From NCBI RefSeq assembly GCF_039534915.1, contig NZ_BAAAWE010000001.1, forward strand, positions 3,844,001 to 3,908,000: 64,000 bases of DNA, written 5' to 3'. Positions within the stretch are counted from its first letter, which is position 1. Each line of letters starts with the position of its first letter. Positions 25,043 to 35,300 of this stretch are shown one piece after another. The notes under the pieces were generated by a model. It worked only from the letters and a program-made list of their open reading frames with translations, was not told the origin of the DNA and made no database searches. Both the position numbers and the translations under genes were made by a program. This stretch comes from Streptomyces roseofulvus (GTDB lineage: Bacteria > Actinomycetota > Actinomycetes > Streptomycetales > Streptomycetaceae).

Positions 25043-25229
25043 GCCCCGACTGTAAGGAACCGCAGGTGGGGCGGCCATCACCATCTTGTCCACCGAGAGC
25101 GCGCCGGACGCGACACTGTGCTCTGCCGGGCGGGCGGCTGCGGATTTCGTCGTGCCGGCGGGCCGGTGTGTTCCGGTCGTGCGGCGCTTATGCTGCGCGC
25201 CATGTACACGTAGGGGATTCGGGTGGGGG

Positions 25230-26084
25230 ATGGTCGTCAGCGCGGTCGGCGCGGTGGGGTGTTCGGTGGCCGGAGTGTCCGCGTACCCGCCGCTGGTGCC
25301 GGAGGTGGCGCTGGCGGGGGTGTCGGCGCTCTGCGCGGTCGGGTGGGTGGTGGCCTCGTACCGGGTGCGGGGGAAGGGGCACCTGGACGCGCCGCCGCGC
25401 AAGGCCCGGCCGGACAGCAGGGTGCTGCCGTACCTCTTCGCCTTCGGGGTCCCGGTGTCCACCGTCGCCGCCTTCCTCCTGCTGTTCACCCCGAGCGCCG
25501 AGCGGGGGCGGTGGGAGGAGCGGATGGAGGCGGCGGGGTACGGGCAGTACACGGTGCCGGTCGTGCGGCTGGCGGGGAAGCCCGAGTACGTGCCCGAGGG
25601 CGAGGACAACGATCCGTACTACCTGAGCGACGTCGTGGTGCGGGTGCCGTTCCGGGACGGGGCCCGGGAGGTCACCGTGGAGGAGTACTCCACGGCGCCC
25701 GAGCCGCCCGCGCCGGGCACGCAGCTGGAGGTGTACTACGCGCCGGGGGCCTCGGACGGGCCGGTGAGCGAGCACGACCGGGTCGACGGGGACACGACGT
25801 TCCTGACCTGGATGTCGGTGATCTTCGTCTGGCCGTGGGTGATCATCGCCGGCTGCTGCATGAAGTCGTACATGGAGGTCTCCGACCTCGCGCGGATGCG
25901 CCGCTTCCAGCCGGTGATCCACCTGCCCGCCCTCGGCATCCTGCTGGCCGGGGTGGTGCTGCTGCTGCCGGTGGCGCTGGAGTTCCCGGTGGCGGGGTAC
26001 GACCGGCTGCCCGCGTTCCTCGGCGCCTTCGCGCCCACGCTCGCCCTGACCTGGGCGGCCAAGGCGAGCTGGCGGGTCTACTGA
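25230..26084 (+). CDS. Multi-pass membrane protein with external beta domain
   Basis: 284 aa with about six predicted membrane segments: a pair near the N-terminus, one at ~64-84, then an extracytoplasmic region of ~100 residues (YTVPVVRLAGKPEYVPEGEDNDPYYLSDVVVRVPF to GTQLEVYYAPGASDGPV), then three at the C-terminus. The middle region looks like a DUF3592-type beta domain. No enzyme motif. Start ATG 25230 after GTGGGGG. Confidence 0.7.
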   Translation: MVVSAVGAVGCSVAGVSAYPPLVPEVALAGVSALCAVGWVVASYRVRGKGHLDAPPRKARPDSRVLPYLFAFGVPVSTVAAFLLLFTPSAERGRWEERMEAAGYGQYTVPVVRLAGKPEYVPEGEDNDPYYLSDVVVRVPFRDGAREVTVEEYSTAPEPPAPGTQLEVYYAPGASDGPVSEHDRVDGDTTFLTWMSVIFVWPWVIIAGCCMKSYMEVSDLARMRRFQPVIHLPALGILLAGVVLLLPVALEFPVAGYDRLPAFLGAFAPTLALTWAAKASWRVY

Positions 26085-26100
26085 CGGGTCCTCAGGGCGG

Positions 26101-26988
26101 CTAGCAGTACAGGTTCGGGCCGGTCGGGACGCCGAGGATCTGCGTGAACTGCTGGTACTTGGTGACGCGGCTCTGGACCTGGGCCGGGTTGCGGCCGTTG
26201 CACTCCAGGGAGCCGTTGATGGCCCAGATGGTCTGGCCGAAGCCGGCGCCGTCGACCATGGCGTTGTGGGCGGTCATGGTGCCGGGGCCGTTCTGGGTGT
26301 TCCAGTACCAGAGGCCGGTCATCATGGCGACGTCCGGCTCGCGCTCGACCCGCCAGGGGTTGTTGAGCAGGTCGATGCCGAGGGCGTCGCCGGCGGCCTT
26401 GTAGTTGAAGTTCCAGGAGAGCTGGATCGGGCCGCGGCCGTAGTAGGCGGCCTGCCCGGCCGGGCAGCCGTACGGCCGGCTCGCGTCGCAGTAGTGCGGG
26501 TAGTTGGCGGTGTTCTGCTCGACGATGTGGACGAGCCCGCCCGTCTCGTGGGAGACGTTGGCGAGGAAGGCCGCGGCCTCCTGCTTCTTCACCGTGTCGC
26601 TGCCGGTGCCGGCGAAGGCCGGGTACTTCTTGGTGGCGGCGACCAGACCGGCGTACGTGTAGAAGGGGTTCCGGTTCGGGAACATCTGGTTGAACTGGGC
26701 CTCGGTGACCACGAATCCGGACGGGTCCGGGGTCCCGCCACCGCCGTCGGTACCGCACACGCCCTCGTCGCGCCAGACGTCGGTGGTGCCGGGGCGCTCG
26801 TTCTGCGTCCACCACTTCGCGTACCAGTTGTGGCCGTTGTACGAGGCGGTCATGCCGCCCGTGTAGACCTGGGCGGAGCTCCAGGCGGTGACGCAGGCGG
26901 GTGCCGCGCCGGCGGTGGCGGGCAGCAGGACCGCGAGTCCGAACGCCGTACAGAGGGCGGCGAGGAGGGCGAGAAGACGTCGTCGCAT
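26101..26988 (-). CDS. Secreted chitinase, family GH19 with chitin-binding module
   Basis: 295 aa. The signal peptide MRRRLLALLAALCTAFGLAVLLPATAGA is cleaved near 28/29. A CBM5/12 chitin-binding module follows (about 31-80; YNGHNWYAKWWTQNERPG). After a Gly/Pro linker comes a GH19 catalytic domain with FLANVSHETGGLVHIVEQN (the catalytic Glu is in HETGG), YYGRGPIQLSWNFNYKAAG and the end VSRTKYQ-like segment before PNLYC. It hydrolyses chitin outside the cell. The start ATG 26988 has GGAAGGAC. DasR-type operators lie upstream (27031-27062). Confidence 0.96.
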   Translation of the reverse strand: MRRRLLALLAALCTAFGLAVLLPATAGAAPACVTAWSSAQVYTGGMTASYNGHNWYAKWWTQNERPGTTDVWRDEGVCGTDGGGGTPDPSGFVVTEAQFNQMFPNRNPFYTYAGLVAATKKYPAFAGTGSDTVKKQEAAAFLANVSHETGGLVHIVEQNTANYPHYCDASRPYGCPAGQAAYYGRGPIQLSWNFNYKAAGDALGIDLLNNPWRVEREPDVAMMTGLWYWNTQNGPGTMTAHNAMVDGAGFGQTIWAINGSLECNGRNPAQVQSRVTKYQQFTQILGVPTGPNLYC

Positions 26989-27030
26989 GCGCTGTCGTCC
27001 TTCCGGTGGGGGGAAGGCCAGCGAAGCGGC

Positions 27031-27062
27031 ACTGGTCTGTACCTGTCAAGGTCTAGACCAGG
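27031..27062 (-). promoter_or_regulatory. DasR-type operators (dre) overlapping chitinase promoter
   Basis: Two half-palindromic 16-mers: 27031-27046 (ACTGGTCTGTACCTGT) and 27047-27062 (minus strand CCTGGTCTAGACCTTG). Each matches the DasR consensus ACTGGTCTAGACCACT at 12 of 16 positions, the second with a perfect TGGTCTAGACC core. A TTGACA -35 hexamer (minus strand, 27049-27044) is embedded between them, so DasR binding would block the promoter and release it when glucosamine-phosphate is present. Confidence 0.8.
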
Positions 27063-27102
27063 ACTCGTGACAGACGGCCCGGCACGCGGAGGCGGCCCGC
27101 TC

Positions 27103-27957
27103 CTAGAGGAGGTTGAAGTTCTTCATGTTCGTTCCCAACGGCACCGGCGCCTTGAACGGCTTCGCCGCGTCGCCGGTGCCCGCGTAGCTGAGCATCTCGC
27201 CCGTCGTCTTCCGGGCCAGCAGGTCCACCTTGCCGTCCTGGTTGTGGTCGCCGAGCGACAGCAGCCGGTCGTACGCGTTCCACCCGCCGCCGACCCGCGT
27301 ACGGGTCGCGAACGGCGCCCTGTAGTCACCCGTGCCCTTGTAGAGCCACAGGACGCCGGTCTTGTCGCGGGCGACGATGTCGGCCCTGCCGTCGCCGGTC
27401 AGGTCCCCCTGTCCCGCGAGCTGGTCGTACGCGTTCCACCCGCCGCCGACCCGCGTGCGGGTGGTGAGGCGGCCGTCCGGGTAGCTCAGGTAGCTCCACA
27501 GCACGCCGGCCGTGTCACGGCCGATCAGGTCGGCCTCCTTGGCCCCGCCGAGGTTGCCGGGCGACAGGACCTCGGGGTAGATGTTCCAGCCCTTGCCGAC
27601 GGTCCTCACCCGGAGAACTCCGTCGACCACGCTGCTGAAGTCCAGCCGGCCGTTCTTGTAGAGGATCCATTTCACCTCTCCGCCACCGTCGTTGTCGTTG
27701 TCGGCCGTGATGATGTCGGCGAGGTCCGAGTGATCGACGCCGTCGGGCCCGTCGTTGACGAGGAGCGGCCCGCGGTGGTACCACTCGACCAGCTCGTGGG
27801 TCGGCTTGTAGATGCTGTACAGATGGAAGACGGGCGCCACCACCGGGTCTGCCTGCGGAGCGGCGACGGCGGAGCCCGCGCCGATCGCGGTCGCCACGGC
27901 GACGGCGGTGGCGGCCAGCGCGCCCCTGAGGCCGGCCCTGCGTCGTTCGGAATGCAT
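27103..27957 (-). CDS. Secreted FG-GAP/VCBS repeat protein
   Basis: 284 aa. The signal peptide MHSERRRAGLRGALAATAVAVATAIGAGSAVAAP is followed by FG-GAP-type repeats. Two near-identical units begin RTRVGGGWNAYDQL and RTRVGGGWNAYDRL, with calcium-loop motifs DLTGDGRADIVARD and DHNQDGKVDLLARK; an earlier one has DNDNDGGGEVKW. This is a seven-bladed-propeller-type exported protein, usually a binding module; no catalytic domain. Start ATG 27957 behind GGGGGGAT. Confidence 0.85.
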   Translation of the reverse strand: MHSERRRAGLRGALAATAVAVATAIGAGSAVAAPQADPVVAPVFHLYSIYKPTHELVEWYHRGPLLVNDGPDGVDHSDLADIITADNDNDGGGEVKWILYKNGRLDFSSVVDGVLRVRTVGKGWNIYPEVLSPGNLGGAKEADLIGRDTAGVLWSYLSYPDGRLTTRTRVGGGWNAYDQLAGQGDLTGDGRADIVARDKTGVLWLYKGTGDYRAPFATRTRVGGGWNAYDRLLSLGDHNQDGKVDLLARKTTGEMLSYAGTGDAAKPFKAPVPLGTNMKNFNLL

Positions 27958-28064
27958 CGGGATCCCCCCTGCTTGTTCTGTTGTCACCTCTCCGACCCAC
28001 GAGGTCCCCCGGGGGTTGCCCGGCGGCGGGAACTTTTCCGGACGCGTGCGCCGCGCGGCACCCC

Positions 28065-29006
28065 TCAGATCATCAGCACGATCCGGCCCGGACGGTGGCC
28101 CGCCTCCACGCGGCGGTGCGCCTCCGCCGCCTCCTCCAGCGGCAGCACGTCGGCCACCCGGGTCGCCAGGCCGCCCGCGCCCAGCAGTTCGAGGAGCTCC
28201 TTCAGCCGGGCCGCGTCCGGGCGGCCGACCACCGCGTCCACCCGGATGTCCCGCTCGGCCACCGGCATCCGCTCCCCGGAGGCGGACACGAAGACCCCGC
28301 CGTCCTTCACCGCGGGCAGCAGCGGATCGGCGATCAGGGCCGTGTCGAGGACGCCGTCCACCCGCTCCGGCGCGAAGCCGAGCACCCCGGTGATCACCTC
28401 GTCCGGCGCCCCGCGCCCCACCACCCCGTGGGCCCCGAGGACGCGCAGCTCATGGGCGTCGGCGGCGTCGCCGAGGGCGATCACCCGGAGCCCCGACCGG
28501 GCCGCCAGCTGGACCGCGAGCCGGCCCACCACCCCGCTCGCGCCGGTGACGAGCAGCGTCGCGCCCTCCGGGAGCGCCAGCAGGTCCAGCGCCTGCGCGG
28601 CGGTCAGCGCGGGGAGCGGCAGCGAGGCCGCCGCCGTGAAGTCCACCTCGTCCGGGACCGGTGCCAGCCAGGCCGGGTCCACCAGGATCGTCTCCGCGTA
28701 CGTCCCCGCCCCGGTGCCCTCCGCCACCCAGGGCACGAAACCGGCCACCCGGGTGCCCGCCGGCAGGCCCGGCGCCGGGTCCGCCAGGACCCCCGCGAAG
28801 TCGTAGCCGAGCACGAACGGCGGGGCCAGCTCACCGAGCGCGGCCGCGAGCCGGCCCGAGCGGATCTTGAGATCCGCCTGGTTCACCGCGGCGGCCTTCA
28901 GCCGCACCCGGACCCGCCCGGGCGCGTCCGCCGGGTCCGGCTCCGGCCGACGGGCCGACACGAGGACCTCGGGTCCGCCGTAGGCGGTCACTTCGACGAC
29001 ACGCAT
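28065..29006 (-). CDS. Zinc-independent quinone oxidoreductase (MDR family)
   Basis: 313-aa NADPH:quinone reductase-like enzyme. N-terminal GroES-like domain (MRVVEVTAYGGPEVL to VLGYDFAGVLADPAPGLPAGTRV), then the Rossmann fold with nucleotide motif TLLVTGASGVVGRLAVQLAARSGLRVIALGDA. The zinc ligands of alcohol dehydrogenases are missing, as in QOR. Start ATG 29006 preceded by GGAGGAGG. Confidence 0.9.
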   Translation of the reverse strand: MRVVEVTAYGGPEVLVSARRPEPDPADAPGRVRVRLKAAAVNQADLKIRSGRLAAALGELAPPFVLGYDFAGVLADPAPGLPAGTRVAGFVPWVAEGTGAGTYAETILVDPAWLAPVPDEVDFTAAASLPLPALTAAQALDLLALPEGATLLVTGASGVVGRLAVQLAARSGLRVIALGDAADAHELRVLGAHGVVGRGAPDEVITGVLGFAPERVDGVLDTALIADPLLPAVKDGGVFVSASGERMPVAERDIRVDAVVGRPDAARLKELLELLGAGGLATRVADVLPLEEAAEAHRRVEAGHRPGRIVLMI

Positions 29007-29199
29007 GGGGTTCCTCCTCCGGAAGGGCCCCCTCACGGCCATTACATCCACGCCTCTCCGGCCCGGGCAACCTCTGCCGGGCCACCCGGACGACCCGCGC
29101 CGCGGCGCCCCGGGAGCCCCCTCCCGCCCGGCTGCACGAGCGGCGAGACCCAGGTGCCGGGCCGCTCCGCCACGCTCGGCGGCGCACACGCGTCCGTAC

Positions 29200-29393
29200 G
29201 GTCCCGGTCATGGTCCCCGTACCCCTACCGGGAGATCGAACACGCCTCCACCCGGGGCGGCCCGCCGAGCGACTCGCTCACCGCCGGTTTCCTCGCCTTC
29301 CCCGCACGCGGCCGGGGGCGGCACGTCGTGCGCGCCCGCGGGCACCTGCCGTGCGCCACCCCGGAGGGGCCGCGGATCTGCGGGGAAGGCTGA
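29200..29393 (+). pseudogene. Possible 3' remnant of a PstS-like substrate-binding protein gene
   Basis: Open frame reading YPYREIEHASTRGGPPSDSLTAGFLAFPARGRGRHVVRARGHLPCATPEGPRICGEG followed by TGA at 29391-29393; only the C-terminal ~60 residues are protein-like. The pattern 'YPYR.IE...LT..FL.F....G..V.R..GHLPC' recalls the C-terminus of actinobacterial substrate-binding lipoproteins, from memory. It has strong third-position GC but no start codon or ribosome site; the upstream frame becomes shadow of the antisense oxidoreductase gene. Confidence 0.35.
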
Positions 29394-29454
29394 CACCGGA
29401 CCGTGACCCGGACCGTCACCGGCCCCTCCGCCCGGTCTGGCATCCTCTTGCCAC

Positions 29455-31395
29455 GTGGAGCCATTGAACGCGGAAGACCCGGTCAGCATCGGCCCGTTCC
29501 GGATCGTCGGCCGGCTCGGGGTCGGCGGCATGGGCCGGGTGTTCCTCGCGCGTTCGGCCGGCGGACGGACCGTCGCCGTGAAGGTGGTGCACGCCGAACT
29601 GGCCGCCCAGGACGAGTTCCGGCGCCGCTTCGCCCGCGAGGTCGAGGCGCTGGAGCGGGTCGGCGGCACCGGCACCGCGCCCGTCCTCGGCTCCGACACC
29701 ACCGCCGCCGCCCCCTGGGTCGCCATCGGATACGTCCCCGGGCCGTCGCTGCGGACCGTCGTCGGCGACGAGTACGGGCCGCTGCCGCCCTCGACCGTCC
29801 GCGCCCTGGGCTCCGGCCTCGGCCGGGCCCTCGACCACATCCACGGGGCCGGGCTCGTCCACCGCGACCTCAAGCCCTCCAACGTGCTGCTCACCGTCGA
29901 CGGCCCGCGGATCATCGACTTCGGCATCGCCCGGGCCGTCGACACCGTCACCGACGGCGGGCTCACCAGCACCGGCGCCGTCGTCGGCTCCCCCGGCTTC
30001 ATGTCGCCCGAGCAGGTGCGCGGCGAGCGGCTCGGCCCGGCCTCCGACATCTTCTGCCTGGGCTCGGTCCTCGCCTACGCGGCGACCGGCCGCTCCCCCT
30101 TCGGCACCTCCGACAGCGGGGTGCACGCGCTGATGTTCCGGATCGCCCACGACGAGCCGGACCTGACCGATGTGGCGCCCGCGCTGACCGGGCTGATCCG
30201 GGCCTGTCTGGCCAAGGACCCGGCGGCCCGGCCGACGGCCGCCGAGATCGCCGAGACGCTGCCGTTCGTCGACCCGTGGCTGCCCGCCGGGGTGCTGGCC
30301 CGCCTCGGCCGGCACGCGGCGCAGCTCCTGGAGGCGGAGAGCGCGGCGAGCGCCCGGGAGGCGGCCGGAGACACCGCCGGTGCGGCGGCCGGGGAGACCT
30401 CCGACCGTACGCGGGGCGGCGCGGCGGCCGGCGACGCGACGGCCGGCCGGTCCGCCGGGCCCGCGCCCGGGCCGGAGGCGGACCGGCCGGTGCCCCGGAC
30501 CCGGCGGCGGGTGCTGACCGCGGCGCTCACGGCCGCCGCCGTGGCGGCCGCGGCGGGCGTCGGCTACGCCCTCTGGCCGTTCGGCGGGGCGGGCACCACC
30601 ACCCGCGACGGCAAGGGCACCGGCTCGGCGTCCTCCTCGTCGTCCGCCTCGGCGCGGCCCGGCGGGGCCGTGCCAGCCGCCTTCCTCGGCGCCTGGGAGG
30701 GCGTCCTCCAGGGCAGCCCGGAGATCCCCCGCGAGACCATCCGGATCGAGCTGGTCCAGGGCTCGCCGGGGGCCAAGACCGCCGTCTACACGCACGTCGG
30801 CGACAACCGGCTGTGCATGGGCCGCTCGCGGCTGGTCTCCGCCGACGAGGACAAGGTGGTCCTGGGCGAGTCCGACGTGACGACCAGCGTTCCCCCGCAG
30901 CGGTGCATGGCGGCCGCCCACCAGACCCTCACGCTGCGCTCCCCCGAGGTCCTCGAATGGTCCTCCGGCACCGCGAAGGCCACCTTCCACAAGGCCCGCA
31001 CCGGCTCGGCGATCCTGCCCGCGAAGTACCTCGGCCGCTGGCGGATGAAGCCGCTGGTCGACGGCCCGGACGCGGACCGCTACACCGACGAGGTGACGAT
31101 CACCCAGGGCGCGGTGGGCGCGACCGTCTTCCGCTCGCTGAACGTCTATCCGCGGACGGACGAGCAGGGCAACACGCTGGCCGACGCGGTGAACTGCACC
31201 AGGACGGCGATCCTGGCGACCACGACGCCCCCGTACGTCCTCGGCCCCATGGCGCTGGAGCCCGGCGCGGACTCCGAGTGCGTGAGCGACCACCTGGGCA
31301 GCTACATGGTCCTGACGACGTACAAGGGCGAGGAGCTCCTCCAGGTCTACCCGATGGTGGACACGGAGCCGGGCGAGTACCACCGCGTGGACTGA
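29455..31395 (+). CDS. Ser/Thr protein kinase with external C-terminal domain
   Basis: 646 aa. The kinase domain has GVGGMGRVF (22-30), VAVKVV (K43), HRDLKPSN (H136), DFG (D155) and SPEQ in place of APE. A Gly/Ala/Pro juxtamembrane segment leads to one membrane helix (about 353-375). The external part (~270 residues) contains two repeats of a lipocalin-like beta domain, FLGAWEGVLQG..PRETIRIELVQG and YLGRWRMKPLVDG..YTDEVTITQG, each with a pair of cysteines. Start GTG 29455, without a clear ribosome site, so possibly leaderless. It is the last core gene before the defence island. Confidence 0.92.
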   Translation: MEPLNAEDPVSIGPFRIVGRLGVGGMGRVFLARSAGGRTVAVKVVHAELAAQDEFRRRFAREVEALERVGGTGTAPVLGSDTTAAAPWVAIGYVPGPSLRTVVGDEYGPLPPSTVRALGSGLGRALDHIHGAGLVHRDLKPSNVLLTVDGPRIIDFGIARAVDTVTDGGLTSTGAVVGSPGFMSPEQVRGERLGPASDIFCLGSVLAYAATGRSPFGTSDSGVHALMFRIAHDEPDLTDVAPALTGLIRACLAKDPAARPTAAEIAETLPFVDPWLPAGVLARLGRHAAQLLEAESAASAREAAGDTAGAAAGETSDRTRGGAAAGDATAGRSAGPAPGPEADRPVPRTRRRVLTAALTAAAVAAAAGVGYALWPFGGAGTTTRDGKGTGSASSSSSASARPGGAVPAAFLGAWEGVLQGSPEIPRETIRIELVQGSPGAKTAVYTHVGDNRLCMGRSRLVSADEDKVVLGESDVTTSVPPQRCMAAAHQTLTLRSPEVLEWSSGTAKATFHKARTGSAILPAKYLGRWRMKPLVDGPDADRYTDEVTITQGAVGATVFRSLNVYPRTDEQGNTLADAVNCTRTAILATTTPPYVLGPMALEPGADSECVSDHLGSYMVLTTYKGEELLQVYPMVDTEPGEYHRVD

Positions 31396-31537
31396 ACCCT
31401 TGCCCCCTCGTCCTCACTCGTTCCGGTACGCACGACCTCCACACAGGGCACACAGGGCCGGTCAGTGGCCGTGATCGTGGAGCGACACGGCAAGGTGGAC
31501 GTCTGGGGCCAACCGCCCGCCGTGGCGCGCGATCAAC

Positions 31538-32338
31538 TCATGGCGGAGGCAGGTCCCCCATCCATACACGGCGGCCGAGCTCGTCGAGCTCGGTCTTGAT
31601 CTGGCGGCACTCCGGCAGGGCCCTGCCCAGAAGCCTCCAGTAATCCGGGCCATGGCCCGATACCCGCACATGCGCCAGCTCGTGTGCCAGAACGTAGTCG
31701 ATCAGGTGAATCGGCAACTGAAAGGTCGCCCAGTGCAGGGAGATCACTCCGTTGTCACCTTCTGCGGCCCGATAGCTCCCCCACCGGTGGCGCAGGTCCC
31801 GAACCCGCACAGCGGGCTCGGGAACGTCCATGCGGGCCGCCCAGGGCTGGAGCCTGCCGCTCATCCAGCGCTGCCCCGCGCGGATGTACCAGTCGGCCAG
31901 CGCCGAACGGGCACGTTCCGGTTCGGCGACGATGCGGTGGTCGAGGCGCAGGCGTCCCGCGACGAGGCGCACCGGCGCGGCATCCCCATCTCCGTCGACG
32001 ATCAGGAGACGGTAATCCCGCCCCAGGTAGCGGTGGATCTCGCCGTCCCGGAAGGTGCGCACGGGATGCAGCTGGCGGCGCTCGACGCTGAGCCGGGTCT
32101 TGTCCTCGATCCAGGACCGGCTGCTCCGGACGAATGCCTCGACCCGCTCGACCGAGCAGCCCTCCGGGACGTGCAGGGTGAGGGAACGGTCCCGTTCGAC
32201 GGTCATGCCGATACGACGTCGGCGGCGGCTGATGCGCACCCTCAGCTCGCGTCCGCCGACAACCACAATCCCGTCCTCGCCCAGTACGGGCTCGCCAGGG
32301 GAAGCGGACGGGGGGCCGGCGGACGGCACGGAAGACAT
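31538..32338 (-). CDS. YgjP/M48-like zinc metallopeptidase of the restriction locus
   Basis: 266-aa cytoplasmic metallopeptidase (DUF45/WLM, YgjP family). HELAH at 219-223 with H229 in SGHGPDYW forms the zinc site. The central block WGSYRAAEGDNGVISLHWATFQLPIHLIDYVLAHELAH is the family hallmark (WGSC/SxxG...LN). It starts 4 bp after the hsdR stop (ATG 32338), so the two form one transcript. YgjP proteins are often fused to or encoded beside type I R-M enzymes, but their exact role there is unproven. Confidence 0.9.
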   Translation of the reverse strand: MSSVPSAGPPSASPGEPVLGEDGIVVVGGRELRVRISRRRRRIGMTVERDRSLTLHVPEGCSVERVEAFVRSSRSWIEDKTRLSVERRQLHPVRTFRDGEIHRYLGRDYRLLIVDGDGDAAPVRLVAGRLRLDHRIVAEPERARSALADWYIRAGQRWMSGRLQPWAARMDVPEPAVRVRDLRHRWGSYRAAEGDNGVISLHWATFQLPIHLIDYVLAHELAHVRVSGHGPDYWRLLGRALPECRQIKTELDELGRRVWMGDLPPP

Positions 32339-32342
32339 CCCC

Positions 32343-35300
32343 CTATTCTCGCCGTGCCTCGGCCCGGAACTCCGCAAGGTGCTGCGCCGTGTATCCGGCG
32401 AGGGCCGAAGCGAGCTGCTTAACCTCTTCGCGGCCCTCGCCCCGCAGGCGCAGCCCGGCGGCCCGGAGCCGCTCGTAGAGCCGCGACTCAAGCAGCGTGA
32501 CATGGGCGTCCTTGCCGCCGAAGGACGCCAGCCGCACCGTGCCGGTGATCTCGTCGTAGGCCTCGGCGACGAGCAGACGCAGCCGCTCGGGGTCGGCATC
32601 CGGAAGGACCGCGCTCTCGGCCAGCCTGTCGCCGATCAGCACATACAGCCGCTGCTCCATCGGCGACAGGTCCGCGACGGCGGGATCGGCCTGCTCGGCG
32701 CTCCGGGCCTTCTCGACGAGCGGACCAAGCTCCCGGCCGATCTCCTCCCAGCGCCCGGCGAACTCCTCAAGGACCCGCTCGAGCTCGACCGACAGCTGTC
32801 GGTACACCGGTCGGTCCTCCACTGCCAGCCGCTCCTCCAGGTGGTAGCGCAGGGCCTGCACCTGCTCGGCCGCCGATTCGCGGGCGGGGAGAGTACCGAC
32901 GACCTTGTCGAAGTCGGGGGCGAGGATCGAGACGGGCGGGATGCACTGCTCGACCTCCTGTGCCTGGAGGTGGTCAGCGATCAGCGCCCGCACCTTGCGC
33001 CCGTACCCGCGCATGGCGAAACCGCCGCTGGTGTCGTCCCGGTAGTGGCGGCGCACCCTCATCTGAAGCACGCTCCAGGCTCGCACGTCGGGCAGGTGCC
33101 CTAGCGCGGCCTCGTGCGGCAGCACGCGGTCCACGGCGCCCAGAAACTCGCTCAGCACCGTGTCGAAGGCGGCACGGTCCTCTGGTGCACCGAGCGCGAG
33201 GACGGCCCTGCCGAGCCCCGCCCGGGTGGTGAGCGCGTCCGGGGCGATGCCGGCCCGTGCGAAAAAGGCGCGGACCTCGTCGGCGGTCAGTTTCAGTGCC
33301 GGAACCTCATCGGCCATGCTGCGCAGCGAGTCCAGCGCGGGTGGGTTGCCCTGGTAGGCGGCAAGTGTGACCCCAAGGTTGTTCAGGACGCCGTAGTAGT
33401 CGACGACCAGTCCTTCCCGCTTGCGGCGAGAGGGTCGGTTGACTCGGGCGATGGCCTGGAGGAGTTCGGCGTCGCGGATGGGCCGGTCGAGGTAGAGCGC
33501 CTGCTCGATGGGCGCGTCGAAGCCGGTGAGCAACATCGACTTGACGATGAGGAACGCGATGGGCGGCTGTTCCGCCTCCTCGGCGCGAGCTGTCTTCCGC
33601 CCGTCCCCGCCCCGTGCGCCCGCGCCGCGGAGCAGGTCGCTCCATGGGTTCATGCTGCCGACGGACCCGGCAGGCACGGGGTCAGGCTCCGGCTCGGCGA
33701 ATGGCCCGACCGCCCAGGGGTTGTCGGGCGGGAGCTGAGGGAAGGGCCGCAGAAAGCGCGCGATGTGCTCACGCTGATGCTTCTCGTCGCTCCACTCCCG
33801 CCACAGCCCGTCCTTCTGCTCGGCGCCAGCGGAGATCACCGGGACGAAGTCAATGCGCCGCAGCAGTTCCTGGAACTGCCAGGCACACAACAGGAGCGAC
33901 TCCTCCGCGGTGTACGTCTCGGGCGCCCTGCCCCGCAGGGCTTCGCGGTGGCCGCTGCGGTCGAACTCGGCGACCCGTCGCAGCAGCTCGGCCCGTGCGT
34001 CCAGCAGCGCGCTGCGGTAGAGGACGGCGGCCCGTCGGCTCACGGCGGCGACCTGTGCCTTGAAGCCGCCAGTGAGCGGGCCGCGCACATAGTGCTCCAG
34101 CATGTCGACGGCCTTGCGGCGGATCAGCGGCAGCGACTCGGCGACGGCCCGCGCGGAGGGCGTGGCGTACTTCGCTCGTACCCGCGCCCGCTCCTCGTCC
34201 GGAAGCGGTTCGATCAGGTCCTCGAAGCACTCGTCCAGGCGTTCCTTGTCGCGTACCTCGGCGGTCATGGCCCGGCCCTCGTAGCGGACGGGCACGACGA
34301 CCTTGTCGCGTTCGGCCTCGGTCATACGGTACGTGTCGAGGAATTCCGGCGCCCCGCCCGGTTCGGTGCTCGGTTCGAGGCCGAAGATCCGGCCGGTGTC
34401 GGTCAGCCGCCCCTGCATCAAGGGGGTGCCGGTGAAGCCCACCCGGGCGGCGTTGGGCAGGGCCTTGCGCAGACAGGCGTGCAGGACGGAGGTGTGCGAG
34501 CGGTGCGCCTCGTCGACGAGGACGAGGATCCGGTCGGAGTCGCTGCACTCGGGGAAGATCCGCTCGGCGCGCTTGAGCGTGTGCTCGTCGGGCGCGGGGT
34601 CGGCCACGTCCTCCGCGTTCTCGCCCGCCTCGACGCGTCGGCGCGCCTGCTCGAAGTCCTCGTCCAGTGCCCGGTCCTCGCCGTCGGCAGTGTCCTTCCC
34701 CTCCGTCGTGCCCGGTGCGAGGTCGCCGAGGAACTTCTGAATGGTCGCGAAGATCACCGCCCGTCCGCCGGACCGGCCCGCCCGGCCCAGCAGCCGCTCC
34801 AGGTCCGTACGGGAGGTGGCCTCGCGGGTCTCGGACTCACTCAGCCCGACCGCTCGGCGCAGCTGCCGCTGAAGGTCGGTGCGGTCCGTGACGGCGACCA
34901 GGGTGATCGTGTTCAGGTCAGGGTCGGGGCTCATGTGGAGGCGGCGAGCGAGGAACTGCATCGTGAAGCTCTTGCCGGCGCCCTGCGTGTGCCAGACGAC
35001 ACCGCCCCGCTCGTCCCGCTCGCCGCCGGTGACAGCCCGGCTCGGGCGAGTGCGAAGCCGCGCCACGATCTTCTCGGTGGCACGGTACTGCTGGTGACGG
35101 CAGACCACCTTGGCCGTCTTCGGCCCGACGGCCCGGCCCTTGGACGCTCCGGCGCGCCCGCCGTCATCGTTCTCGGTCGGCTTCTCGAACACGTAGTGCC
35201 GGACGATGTTCAGCAGGTTGCCGGGCCGGAGGACGATCGCGGTCAGCCGCTGCTGGAGGGAGGGCGCCTCGTCCGGGCCGAGCAGCCCCCAGCCGCGCAG

